DNA from: Chlorokybus atmophyticus
Lineage: Eukaryota; Streptophyta; Chlorokybophyceae; Chlorokybales; Chlorokybaceae
DNA: 64,000 nucleotides
Direction: 5' to 3'
Assembly (NCBI GenBank): GCA_009103225.1
Contig: RHPI01000818.1
Location: 226,946 to 290,945 of the forward strand
Positions 11,873-27,189 of this stretch are shown piece by piece (position 1 is the stretch's first letter; the number at the start of each line of letters is the position of its first letter). The notes under the pieces are model-generated. The model worked only from the letters and a program-made list of their open reading frames with translations, was not told the origin of the DNA and ran no database searches. The translations under genes and the position numbers were made by a program.

Positions 11873-12602
11873 CCCAACACCGCAGTGACTCCAACCGAGG
11901 CAACTCACCAACACAACACAACACAACACAACAAGCCGACAGCGTATAAGCTTATCGTATCCCAACCAAACCTAGATTATCCCAACACAACCCACAATCA
12001 AAACAGTGCAGCATCAGTATCACTGCTTCTGAGCAATCAATCTGCTTCTGAGCAAAGCTGCCTGATGACCAAGTCCTGTTCTTCATTCACTCACAGCGGC
12101 TGTGTGTAGGTACCTAAGTCAGATGCGTTACTACTACTCTACAACAAACCACCTCGAGTCACGTGACCTTCCATTCCTAAACTGCAACAAGCACAACCTG
12201 TCGCACACAAGTGTTATGTTGGGTTCCGAGTTGAGCCGGATCAGCTGCCTTCAGCCCGTCCGACCCCGATCATGCCCGGCTTTTCCACCGGTCGCGTCGA
12301 CAGATTTCCTCGTCTCTTGCCGTCGTTACGCCGAGGGTTCAGCGACGGCCACGTCATGGCTGGAGTTGGCTCAGACCCGCGGCCACGTCGAGTAGGAGAT
12401 ACGGCTAAAACAGATATCGCAGATATATCCTGATGGCAGGTAAGCCTGCCGATATCGAGCATGGACAGGCGATTGTATACTCCACGTAATTATTGGCTGC
12501 GAGAATTGGCTGTGAGTGGATTAGGGTTTGAGTGATGTACGTACACTGCACTCAGGAGACATAGTGAGGGTGTGGGACAAGGTGTTGGTCAAGGCAGCGA
12601 GG
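11873..12602. promoter_or_regulatory. Divergent promoter, PLAC8 gene / FtsH
   Basis: About 730 bp separate the PLAC8-family start codon (-) from the FtsH start codon (+). It contains a (CAACA)n run near 11912-11934 and no supported open frame. Confidence 0.5.
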
Positions 12603-15449
<2,847 letters not shown>

Positions 15450-18136
15450 AGGGGAGTGTTGTAGCGCTATCTCGTAATACAAACAGCCATAGCCCAAACA
15501 ACCATACGTGTACAGTATTGTCTAACGCTGTGAAATTTACATTTGGTTTCAGCTGAGTATGTGGCTGTGCTTGCCTTGGTGGCAACATCGGGTGTCAAGT
15601 ATCATGCAAGAGTAGGGTTTTACTGCAGAATTTGTGTGGACTGTGTCAAGTAGCTCAAGCACGTTGACCAGCTATGCATGGGTGCAGCTTTTCATGCAGC
15701 ATGAATGTATCATGGTGAATAGACATTTGCCAAGAATAGTAAAAATTGCACAAGAGGGTATCAAAGCAAAGGTAGCCTACTCTTGTGGTGCATGCAACGC
15801 GAAAAGGTATACTATTGCAATCCCATACCTCATGCATGCTATACCTAACTTTATTGTTTCACGCCAAATGCTTCTGCCCGCTGCTGCATCATGTAGGCTC
15901 ACAAGGTACTGCGCATGATGTTACACTAAGCCATGTGTGATGCATGCTATGAGAGTGTGTAAACATTGGTGCTGGCTTAAACCCTTTCGTATGTTGTGCT
16001 ATGCCATACACCCTTACACCATCACTCACTAGTATCCATCATATCTCTAAGTGCTCCACGCAACCACATCCATAAGTACAGCCATACAGCCATCAACCCC
16101 GCCCTCAAATACCACTTGCAGCGCGGTCGCCGCAGTTAGCAAGTGGGTATACGAATATGATTGCGTCACGCCCAATACGTGTTGCTGCATAGCATCACAA
16201 CACTAGCAAACAATCCAGATGCTAGGTTGTAAGTTCAGCTTGTATACTTGTCTTATTGTGTGCGTGTCATTGCTTTCCATGATGCATGTGATGCATGTAA
16301 TTGTGCACAAGTGTGCATTGCATGTCATAAAACGAACTTTGACAATAGTCTTGTACTTGTGGGCATTCATCTCTACCCTCTACACCACATCAGCAATAGC
16401 ATTGCACCTGCTGAACATATGAGTACAACTTGATTAGCATTCACTTGGTTTGAATCCATGCGCTGCTGGTGTATGTTGGAGTCGCTGGTATAGCTGGTAC
16501 TTGACATGTTTTAATAACTTTATAATAAACTTTATATCTACCGCAAAATTGCAATGGTCTGAATTGAGTGCCAGCTATCCAAGTTGCCTTTTGAGAACAA
16601 TCGTTAACAGCGATGACGAGCCACTCGCCGTCCATTTGCGAGGTGTGAGTTCACGCTCCTTCAAGAAGCGTGAAGGGTAGTGGTAATACCATTACCCCTC
16701 AAGATGCTAGAGGGGAACACACTATTAAACATATTATGCTATCTTCTCGCAAGAAATACCACTTATCTACTTATACCGATAATAAGATGTGCTATAAAAA
16801 AAAACTGCATCACAAAATATGCGTTGATGTGTCGAGTACAATTATTGCGTGTGTCCTCTGTGTGTGGTGCCTATCTCATAATAAAGTGCGACCTAGAGTA
16901 CATTACGCCTTAAAGGAACTCCGCAGGTACCGTATTGGGAAAGGAGGGGGGGAAGGGGGGGGGTAACTTTCCAAGTTGTTCACTGTACTATACTTTTGAG
17001 CCAAAAGTATCACTTACCAATTTTTTGCAAGTCATCGCAGATCAGCATGTGGTTGTTCGACTCTGCTTGTAACCACTTACACTATTGTGTGTAATTTGGT
17101 ACTATATTATATTACTGGTAGTGACATCGTAAAGTTCAATTGCTGAATCAACTTAAATTTTATGTTCAATGGTAAATATTAAGTTTCTGTTTTGATGACA
17201 TGCATTGTTTAAGTGATGACATTAAGCATGAAGTGCAGTATACAGCGTTTACATAAATAATGCTTGCATCATGTTGGCTTCACAGTGTAAACTTTAAAAA
17301 ACTTGTGCAGGAGTTTTATCGGTGTAGTGAAATGTATGTATACAATGCAACAAACAAATCCGACAAGTTCATCAAGCTTTGTTAACATGCCGCAGTATGA
17401 AAGTTCGTAGTTAGTATTTGTATGACGAACAATATGTTATTGTAATTGTAAGCAAAAAACAAAAAGCAAATTAGTTGCGTGTTCAAGCACATTAGCTGCG
17501 TGTCAATGCAACAATGCGACACACAATTGAGATGTACAGTGCCTTCCAAGTTGCTTATGCTCTAATTGCATCTCTCAAGGTGGGGTATCAACATCATTGA
17601 CATTATAACCACATGTTGGTCATGCAATCAACTCTTTGTGATGCGCAGCTGTGTTTTCATAACAGAATGTTGGGCAGTGGTATGGTAGGATTGCACGAAG
17701 AGGTAGCCGAACCTAGTCAACTCATAAGAGTAGGTTGGACGAAATACAAACAATGTCTATAACATGCATAACTGCATTATACATCTACATTGGCACCAAC
17801 AATGCCCATCATTATGCTCATAATCGCACTCTTCAAGTGTACTACAATAATGGCGTGTAAGACAACAACATATGATTGCAGCGTAGCTGCGGAAACGTTG
17901 TGTACACCATGCATTTATGTGGGCTTCCTTGATGCTGCAATGATGCATGTCCAACGCAACGACTACCGACAAGGGGTGCCGCACACAACCTGTCTGATAC
18001 GCTGCACAATGTGTGCAATGCCCACATGCAACACTTGCTGGCACTCAACACGAAACAATATTGCCTAGGCTACAGCTTATGCCATGACTACTTAAAGAAC
18101 AGGACCAATATGCATCCGTTTGAAATGTTTTGTACT
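15450..18136. other. Long gene-poor stretch with an AT-rich island
   Basis: No exon with a recognisable product was found on either strand. From about 16.5 to 17.5 kb the sequence is markedly richer in A and T than its surroundings, with TTATA and AATAA runs and a purine run ending in poly-G (16938-16966). The frame at 16670-16966 is Lys/His-rich but matches nothing I know. Confidence 0.5.
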
Positions 18137-20839
18137 TTAAGGTTTGGCATCCACCAACCTAGTAGCAACGAATGCTATTAGCTCCCAGGCAGCTTCAACG
18201 TGCCGTAGCTCTGTCATTGCTGCACCAATTGCGATTCGCAAAGTGAAAATCCCCGACAGCACCTGAATCAATAGAACCTATCAACACTAAAACCATGCTG
18301 CCAATCGCACACCAGGAAGGGCAAAAACAACGACGAGCCAACGCAAAAGGTCTGTCAACAAGGATGTCAAACAGGCCTACTCACCGTGTGCGTCATGAAA
18401 AGTTTGCCCGTGTCATTCACTGCATCCAACAACTGCTGGTTGATAACATTGCCGTCTGCGTTACGGTCAGCGGGCGGCTTCAGTCTGAAGCAGACGAGGG
18501 AGAACAGCGTTGGAGCCAAACTCTGCAATGGGAGCTGCATGAGTATATAAACTTGCATACACAAGGGCAACACTCTGTCTGTAGTATGCCCACTACTCTG
18601 GTGCAGAGCAGGAAGTGTACAACATACCTCAAATCTATCGTCCTTCAACACCCACGACTCGAAGAGCTTGGCATACTCGCAATGCTTGCGTATGTGTGTG
18701 CGCAGCCCCTTCAATCCATACGCGCGCAGCACAAACCACAGCTTCAATGCCCTGCCCAACTTGTCATGATGAGCACACAACTCAGACGAAGAGTCAGAAC
18801 ATGCAAACAGCCATGCCTGCAGCTCAGCACTTAATGCAAGTCACATACAGCAGAAAGGGCGAATCCCACTGAATACACCCAACCATCACCTGAAGCGGCG
18901 GCCTAGCGGTATCTGCCAATCTTTGTAATCCACTACCAAGCCGGTGTCTGATGCCGCATTCCGCAAGAACACTTGCTGCACAGACAAGGCAGCTTGCAGC
19001 CAGCTGGCGTCCTGCAAATTGTGTTCAGCTGGTCAACAAATCATGTTCTGCACCCTCTGTGTCAAGCAAAACAAGACAATCTACCACACTCCCACATCAG
19101 CTGTCCTGACAATGCAATGCACAATAGAGCGAGAATGCATCAGAAAGCAACCTATGCTTAGTGTCTGACCTTCACCCACAAAGCAGAACAATCAAAGTTG
19201 GTCAGCAGCCACTTGTGCGCATTGACGCCAAGCGAATCAGCGAGCTCAACGCCGTCAAGGTAATGTCTGTATTCGGGACAGATGAGGGCGCTTCCAGCAT
19301 AGGCTGCGTCAATGTGAAACCACACATCTTCTCTGCTTGTGATGAGCGCTAGCTCTGCGATGGGGTCCACTGCGGTGGAGGAAGTCGTCCCCACTGTACC
19401 CATGAGAAAGAAAGGTATGAGACCGGCTGCGCGGTCATCAGCTATCTGACTAGCAAGTACTTCTGGCCTGAGGGCATAGTTGTCCTCTCTCTCTGTGGGA
19501 AGATAGCGAAAGTTGTCCACGCTTATGCCCGCAATCATGCAAGCCTTCTTGAGACTCGGGAACCCGTGATCGGAGGTGTAGCACACAAGCTTCAAGTTGG
19601 CGTTGGCCCGACTCGCGTTGTCTTCACATGATTGCAATGCACGCGCTCGTGCAGCGAGTAAAGCTACCAATGCAGCCTCAGAAGCCGTGCCTTGTATGAC
19701 GCCTCCGCCTTTGTGACCAGATGTAAGAAAGCTCTCAGGCAGCTGCAGGGCTTTGCCCAGCCAGTCCAACACAATCATCTCGAGCTCCGTGGCAGCGGGG
19801 CTGTTGATCCAGCTGAAACCGATCGTGTTAAAAGCCGCGGACAGAAACTCCCCAAGCATGCCGGGGTAGCTGCTGTTTGCAGGGTAGTACGCGAAGAAGT
19901 TGGGGCTCTGCCAGTGAGTGATGCCTGGCATGATGTGCGCCTGCACATCTTTTACACAGTTGGTGGCCAATCAGCCTAGATTACAAGACTACAGGCAATC
20001 AGGCAAACATGTAGATGTACGCATGTCTGCATACGTGTACGTGCACGTGTACGAATTCTTTGTACACACACGTCGATATATGTGTGTTCATGTGTATGGC
20101 AACAAGAACACACATGCAAAAGCACATGTACACAAGCACAGGTAAACGTGTAAACCTGTATGCCCACGCACATTTGCATACACGTGTATATGGGTGTTCG
20201 TACATACATGCGTCTGTCAACAGGCATGCGCATATGTGTACACGTGCACTAGACAGGCAAACATTCACGTGTAGAGGTACTCAACAGCGACCCACATGCT
20301 GTCCGCAGGTGTCCCGCTGCCAACCCTACCTTTCATGACCGCCTCCCATGGCTCGCCATCCTCTGGCGCATGGTCTGGCAGCAGTTCCTTCAGGAAGCCA
20401 GGCGACACCTGCATGCCCACCGTACCAATACCATCTCAACCAAGCAATGTGCGACTGCAGGTGTTTACACTTTATTCTAACAAGCAGCAAACACAATCAA
20501 GCCGCACCTTGCTGCGCACAGGGTACTGCTCAATGTCTCTGTAGTAGTCCGCAATGAAGTCCACCATGGCGTGGGCATGGGCACGGAACTCCTCGTTGCT
20601 CCACGGATGATGGGTGGCTCCATGCTCGCTTGTGCTCGTGTCACCTGATGAACGTCACAAACTCAACATGCACGTCTGCTATCCAGCATTGCTCCTTACT
20701 CAGGACAGCGAGCCAAGCCACAGAATGAGCAGCCACCAGCATGCTCAACTTAGAGCTCAGCACTAGCTGATCACACCCATCACGCCGGGGGACAGCCGCA
20801 TTAACAGCAACTGACCAGAACCTCACCGTTCTCCGCCAT
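18137..20839 (-). CDS. Group II PLP decarboxylase-family enzyme (AADC/TDC-like, possible aldehyde synthase)
   Basis: Eight exons (20839..20827, 20644..20508, 20408..20330, 19948..19170, 19011..18890, 18751..18628, 18522..18385, 18262..18137) join in phase to 505 residues, the usual family length. The first exon codes only MAEN plus one base. Family hallmarks are present: [30 protein letters not shown], the PLP-Schiff-base lysine K322 in [18 protein letters not shown], and [14 protein letters not shown]. Two catalytic positions differ: TSDHGFPS has Phe206 where the family has the PLP-stacking His, and QVFLRN has Phe351 where decarboxylases have Tyr. Gly373 (PLGRRF) is the residue type associated with indolic substrates in plant TDCs. 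It may therefore convert aromatic amino acids to aldehydes; this is inference. No transit peptide, so cytosolic. Confidence 0.92.
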
Positions 20840-21080
20840 GACCGCCGCAATTGGCGACACCGCCGACCACCACCACAGCGATGTTGCCGGCCCAGCTTGC
20901 ACGTAAGCAAAACCCTGTTCTCGAAATGAACGTAGCACTATTGCTTACTCCAAATTCTGTACGCGGAGCACTAGACCCGATATGCCTACACACAGGCCAA
21001 ACTTTGTGGCGGAAACTGTAGCCAGCGACACTACACTACAGCAAGCACAGTAAGAGCATAATTTTCCATAGACCTGCACC
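20840..21080. promoter_or_regulatory. Compact bidirectional promoter
   Basis: Only 241 bp separate the start codons of the decarboxylase-family gene (-) and the ABCF5-like gene (+), so both 5' UTRs and promoters must fit here. No open frame or strong TATA box is visible. Confidence 0.6.
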
Positions 21081-24000
21081 ATGGCGGCGGCGGCGGTGGG
21101 CGCGTTGGTGGTGGGCGCCGGGGTGAGAGGGATTGCAGCGGAGGGGCTTTCAGCTTCCGGGAGGCGGCAGGGTGTTCAGAGAGTGGCTGCGCAGGAGAGA
21201 GGGGCGTTCTGGGGTTGCCAGCAGGTGGTGCTAGGGTTGCATGCGTGCGGCGGTAGCAAAAGCAGGAGGCGGCGGCGGCGGGCTGGGCCGGCTGCGGTGA
21301 GCGCTGTGCTGCTGGAGAATGACGTGGACGCTAGCACCTCCTCGTCTGGCAACGGTGCCACAAGCAATGGCAACGGTTCCGACGTCGTCACGCCGCCCTC
21401 CCGAACCTCAGGACGCAAGGCTGCAGGCACCAAGGGTGCTTCGTCTGTCAGCTCAGGAATCAAGCTGGAGAAGGTTTGTGCTTGTGCTACTTAGCTATAC
21501 AGTGTGTTTGTAACCAATTCAGCTCAAGTTCCGCGCTGGTGAAGAATTCAAGCTCCAGACTAATTTGTTTTAATCATGCGTGTACCAGCGTGCAATCATT
21601 CATAATGCGATTTGCTTGCTGGGCAAATGCTGCAAGCTCTGCATACGTAGAGAATATCGTACGAATGCTTGCGCGCGCATACGCCGATTGCCTGGTTGTA
21701 CATGGTCGCATAGAGATTGCATGTACACTGTTCCCTATGGCTGCGTACGACTTCAACGTGTGCCTTGGGAGTAGGATGCCGTGGTTCAGGCTTTATGTCG
21801 TGTATGTAGATTGTGTCATGCACATGTGGTGAACTATGTGCGCAACAAGTCTGTCTATTGGTGCATGTGCATGCATGCCATGAGAATTGGTAGTTGCAAC
21901 TGCCGCAGCATGTACGAGTGCATCTGCGAAACTCCCCAAGCCAAGTACTGATTGATGAGTGTGCAGTGCGGTGCTTCGTATTCGTAGATACTCGTGTGGT
22001 TGTACATCCGGTAGTCTCAATTGCTTGGCCGATGTCTGTTGCATGTCTTGCTGCATAAACAGCGTCAGGCTGCCGTGATGACTACACTTGATCAATAGTC
22101 GCCATCTGTTGTGTCACTCTCATCAACTCCCCCCCNNNNNNNNNNNNNNNNNNNNNNNNNNNNNNNNNNNNNNNNNNNNNNNNNNNNNNNNNNNNNNNNN
22201 NNNNNNNNNNNNNNNNNNNNNNNNNNNNNNNNNNNNNNNNCCCCCCCCCCCCCCCCCCCCCCCCCTACCCCACCAGGACAGTCTCTTTGATCCAGCATGA
22301 CATTTGTCGTAGATTGAACTTGATTGGCACGCAGGTCAGCAAAACCTTCAAGAACGCACAGGTTCTTAAGGATGTTTCCTGGGAGGTGAAAAAAGGTGAG
22401 CGTGTTGGCTTGGTTGGAGTCAATGGCGCTGGCAAGACAACACAACTCAAGATCATTGCTGGTCTTATGGAACCCGATGATGGCGAGGTGCGGTAGAAGC
22501 TAGGCCTTGCATGGAGACACTCAACAGGCTGGTACTAAGATCATGTGCTTGTCCTTGACAGGTTATCAGAGCCAATAACCGCATGCAAATCGCATACCTG
22601 ACGCAAGAGTTTGACGTGGTACCCACGCGCACTGTGCGAGAAGAGTTCATGAGTGCGTTTGCAGAGCAACTCGCTGTCCAGAAGGAGATTGAAGAAGTGC
22701 AAGTGGGCATTGAGAATGCTACCGAAGACATGGATCTGCTGACACAGCTGTTGGATAGGCTGGACGTGTTGCAGCGAAAGGCAGAGTCGGTTGACTTGTA
22801 CAGCATGGACAAATTCATAGACAAGATGATGCCCAGTTTAGGTTTCACCTCTGAAGACAATGATCGGTTAGTGGCGTCCTTCAGTGGGGGTTGGCAGATG
22901 CGGATGTCCTTAGGAAAGGTATGCAGCGTGCACTGATCGTTATGTGTTGCTGTGGTTGTCTGGCCTATTCAATAGCATGCATTGGTGCTGCCAGATATTG
23001 CTACAAGAGCCAGACCTTTTGCTACTTGATGAGCCTACGAACCATCTGGACCTGGATGCGATTGAGTGGCTCGAAGGTTACCTTAAGGGACTGGAAGTAC
23101 CAATGGTCATAGTATCCCATGATCGAGAATTTCTGGATCAGCTATGTACGAAGATTGTGGAGACAGAGCTGGGAGTGTCCACCACGTACTCTGGCAACTA
23201 CAGCGAGTTTGTTCGCCAGAAACAGGTGGGTCAAGGCGTGTTGTCTGCATCATTCTTTGTTCCACATCACTCTACAGCAGTTGCATCGCACATACTCGTC
23301 GCAGTGTGATTGATGGTGCTGGGCGCTTGTGTGCAGGTGAACTTTGAGATGCAGATGGCAGCATACGAAAGGCAGCAGAAGGAAATAGCACGACAGGAGG
23401 AGATGATAGCGCGGCTTGGAGCCGGTGCCAACGCAGGGCGCGCCACCACAGCAGAGAAGACGCTCGAGAAGCTGGCTGCTGAGGGCCAGCTGGTGGAAAA
23501 GCCGTTCGTTCCCAAACAGAACCGGTTCAGGTTCCCGCAGACAGAGCGATCAGGAAGAGACGTGCTCAGGATAGAAGGCCTTACGCAGCTTTACGCCGAC
23601 AAGGTTTTGTTTCAAGATGCTGAGCTCTTGGTTGAGCGAGGGGAGCGCATTGCTATTATTGGGCCAAATGGTTGCGGTAAGCAAATGGTTTTGCAGTCAC
23701 TGCTTGCTGCAGTCCCATGCATGGCAACTGACAAGTTCTCTCTTCATTTGTTAGGGAAGTCAACACTGCTTCGATTCATCATGGGTTTTGAGAAGCCGCA
23801 AGATGGCAAGGTGGAGTTGGGGATGCATCAGGTATGGTCACATGTCAGCTAGTTTCTGCTTTTGGGCTTGCTTTATGTCTACGCTCTTCTGGACTGCCCA
23901 CTTTTGCTGCCGTGCAACAACTCATCATTGCTTATCATAACACATCACTGACTCAGATGGTCATGGCTGACAGATGAAGGCGAACTATTTTGAACAAAAC

Positions 24001-24803
24001 CAAGCAGAGGCACTCGATTTGTCAAAGAGTGTGATTGGAACCATTGAAGATGTGGCATTTGACTGGTCGCAGCGGGACATCAAGGGCCTGCTGGGCAGGT
24101 TTCTCTTCAAGGGAGATGCATCTCACAAGAAAGTTGAGTGGCTGAGTGGAGGCGAGAAGGCGCGGCTCGCACTAGCAAAGTTTATGGTCACCCCTGCGAA
24201 CGTGATGGTGCTCGATGAGCCCACCAACCATCTTGACATTCCATCCAAGGAGATGCTTGAAGATGCCCTTAGGAACTTTGATGGCACTGTCATTGCAGTG
24301 TCCCATGATCGGTATTTCCTGAAGCAGGTTAGTGCACTCACAGTTCAGTCGACACGGGCACACATACACGAGCCCGCATGCATTAACACAGCAATACACC
24401 TGCATGAACCCAACCAATCTGTTGCACGCAGATTGTGACTCGCGTTGTTGAGGTCAAGGAGGGTAAGTTGGTCGACTATGAGGGCGACTACGGGTATTAC
24501 CTTGAGAAGAATGAGGACGCTGCTGAGCGCGAGGAAGTCCGTGAAGCCGCAAAGGTTGAGGTTGAAGCCAAGCCGAAGGCCAAGTCAAAGATGTCCAAGG
24601 CAAGTGACCATTTGGAATGTAACTGTTGCGGCTAAAAGTTCCAAGACAAAGTTTGTCGAGGTAGGTCACTCATGTCTGCGTCATTGCTGCTCGCTTCCTT
24701 TCAGGCTGAAAAGTCGCTTGACAAGAAGGAAAAGGCAAAGCAGTTTGGGTCTGGGGGCGCAGCAAAGGGTAAGATTGCCAAGAACGCCAAGCGCTGGAAC
24801 TGA
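21081..24803 (+). CDS. ABCF5: Plastid ABCF-type ATPase (ABCF5-like)
   Basis: Nine exons (21081..21473, 22335..22487, 22562..22918, 22995..23225, 23337..23676, 23755..23831, 23974..24327, 24432..24599, 24705..24803) give 723 residues. The first ~130 residues are low-complexity and transit-peptide-like. Two ABC domains follow without membrane helices: Walker [10 protein letters not shown] and GPNGCGKST, signatures SFSGGWQMR and LSGGEKAR, Walker [13 protein letters not shown] and [12 protein letters not shown], with the ABCF linker (Arg/Lys-rich helices) between them and a Lys-rich tail. ABCF proteins bind ribosomes and resolve stalled translation; the Uup/YfmR-like plant ABCF5 is thought to act in plastids. 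Intron 8 starts with GC (AAG|GCAAGT) and the reading frame requires it. Intron 1 contains an assembly gap. Confidence 0.93.
22136..22240. other. Assembly gap (105 N) in poly-C
   Basis: Unknown bases within intron 1 of the ABCF5-like gene, bordered by C runs on both sides (22128-22135 and 22241-22265), so the missing DNA is probably a C homopolymer. Confidence 1.
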
Positions 24804-25489
24804 CCTGCTGGTCTCAATTTGTACATTAGCTTATCTCTATTGATGGTACTGAGTAGCACTCGCTCAATGTGGCGCATTGTAGTCGGTTGTGTTCTAGTTG
24901 CTAGTAGTAGCTTGTAAGGTTGCAATAAGCATTCAATCGTAATCAGTTTGTGAGCCGTGTTTGGGCCAACGTTTGCAGCATGCCATACAGCGCAGTGTTT
25001 GTTGACGTAGTCATGGTTGAATGTGTCATGTTGATGCTGACAGGCTTCCACATGACACAAGTTGCTGGTGCATGGAGCAAGGACTCGTGCGTTGCACCAC
25101 AGTTGCATACCAGTTCGATGGTCTGTTGTTGTTCGCTCACCGGGCGATAGCAAGGATAGCAGTGAGTGTGCAGTGCTCCAGCAGTGCTGTACAAATCGCA
25201 AGTACCACAGGATCCAAATAATGTGCCAGGGGCACAAATACCTCTCGCACAAACCATGTACGGCAAATATGGCACAATCGATCAATATAGCGTAGGGAAT
25301 ACGCCTAGCCCATTGCAGTTTAACTGCAAGTTGTGCTGATCAACAGCACAGTATTTGGTCGGGACAGCCTACGACGCCTATGTGCACATACACCCGTAGT
25401 TGTGGTACTGACTCGATTGGCACCTTGATACCTGTCATGACATGTCTTGACCAACATATGCGTGTCCTGCATTTTGTGTACAGCAGGCC
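24804..25489. other. Intergenic, 3' flank of ABCF5-like gene
   Basis: No supported gene. Hydrophobic minus-strand frames occur near 25200-25290 but lack convincing splice sites. Confidence 0.4.
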
Positions 25490-26639
25490 TTCCTGGCCGT
25501 ACCTGTACGATATCAAGAAGATGGTGATGTGTAGGATAACCGTCAGGCTGTTATCAGCATGCATATCAACACCATGCATCACATGCAGCAAACCATACGC
25601 ACCTCCTTGCTGCATATACGATCAGTGTTACAAGGCTCCGATCAGCACCTGAGTGTACAACTCCTGACCCCAACACCCACTCCTGCACAACATATAGCAT
25701 ACGACACCACTCAGTGCGAGTAATGGACTCTACATCAGCCAGTCCGACTGGCTGATATGCACCCTTGCAGCTCGCAACGCCGATGCTACCAGCCAAAATG
25801 GCTGAAGCTATTGCAGCTTGCATGGCCACCAACATGCGCTGATCATATCATGTCACGAAGCGTGGCATGAAGCATGGCTCCAGCCCTGCGTGGACATCAA
25901 TTGTTGCACAGCTGGTTTGTATGTATTGGTAGTCTTGAGAGCACCTTACCCTAGGAGCAACACCACACTGGTATGCCACAGCACGGGCACGGGCATGACG
26001 TGCACACCCGCACGTGCGCGCTCATGCATCTGCGCACACCAAACAGGCCCTGCGTCAACTTGCAATCACACCTCACCACAGCCACGCACTTGTGCTGGCC
26101 AGAGTCAAGGGCACTGCCAACTTGTCGTCCGTACCAAACCTGCATGTAGATGAAACTGATGCTTGCCTGGTAAATGTCACATGTGTTGCGATGTATGCAA
26201 ACGCGCACGCAGTGGACGTGCAGCAGCAACAACTGTGCTTTGCAACGCAGTACCAACACTACACGCATGTTTCTGTAGCAACGTTGGCGATGTGGCTGAG
26301 TCCGTGCACACGTAGGTGCGTGCAGCTGGGCAATGCGGGCAATGCAACCCCTCGCAAAAAGGAACACAAGCGACTGCAGAGTTCGTGTGGGTGTGGGCAG
26401 TCCCAAAAGAACGCACGCATGCACAGACACATGCAAGCGCACACACGCACACACCCACACCCACACGCGAATGTCATCAACACCTCCCAACCATAGTCGC
26501 GCGCGCGCACGCACGCACGCACACATGCATGCATGCTTGCACCCACGCACGCAGCAACAGCAACTTGGATGGCACCAACCCGCGAATGCCGATAGCTAGC
26601 GGCGAGCCACTTTCGATCAACTGCGCTACCAGGTTGTCC
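25490..26639 (-). CDS. Weak candidate: exons of an unknown membrane protein
   Basis: Several minus-strand pieces look exon-like: 26639..26551 after a CAG acceptor, 26140..26077 (LAVPLTLASTSAWLW, then donor GTGAGG), a hydrophobic frame in 25835-25780 (ASAILAGSIGVA) and one ending at 25490 (LTVILHITIFLISYR, donor GTACGG). Together they suggest a polytopic membrane protein with short exons. Phases can be made to agree in more than one way, start and stop are not found, and I cannot name the family (a loose resemblance to INSIG helices was considered but not established). Confidence 0.22.
26440..26550. repeat. CA/GCAC alternating purine-pyrimidine tract
   Basis: Runs of CACGCA, GCGCGC and CATGCATG. 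Similar tracts recur at 27240-27300, 29270-29400, 30425-30490, 31010-31080, 32010-32110 and 35380-35485, and are much rarer in the gene-dense parts of the window. Confidence 0.8.
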
Positions 26640-27101
26640 CTGTCTTATGATCTGATGGATGACCCTGATCCCTGAACTGGATACAAATGTTTGTAGCTGA
26701 ACCACAAACCTGACTTGTGGTGCACAACTGCGTGTTACTTGACTTGCAAGACGAAGTAGATGGCAAGGGTACATCTGGACTGAGTACGAATCTAACAATT
26801 GAAACGTTGGGCATGCTTTGTTGTGCTCTGAAAGCACACAGCAAGAGTGTTTGTGCCATATACACACAACCACTCGTCGCTGCATAAGTTGTGGCGTGCG
26901 AGCGTAAGTAATGCTCTGAGCCTACAGATGACATGCATAAACAACTTGTGCACACACACGTGTTAAGCGGGTGATCAGGTAGGTGAACATGAAGTGATGA
27001 CGGATTTTATATTATATTGGTGATGGTGATGACGCTGCTAAGTTTGACTGACGACAATGCCAGATCAGTTAACGTATCACCTGCAGTTGCCTGTTGGCTG
27101 C

Positions 27102-27189
27102 TCAGAAGGTGAAGAGGTGTGCCCCATCGCGCACATCACGCCAGTTGATGTGATCAAGATGACACAAATTGTGTAGTGTTGACTGCAGC
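27102..27189 (-). CDS. Possible terminal exon, unknown product
   Basis: Following a TTTGCTTTAG acceptor, the frame reads LQSTLHNLCHLDHINWRDV and ends at TGA after GAHLFTF. An upstream frame (27398 to about 27310) could splice to it in phase at a GTGCGC donor. No product recognised and no start found. Confidence 0.25.
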
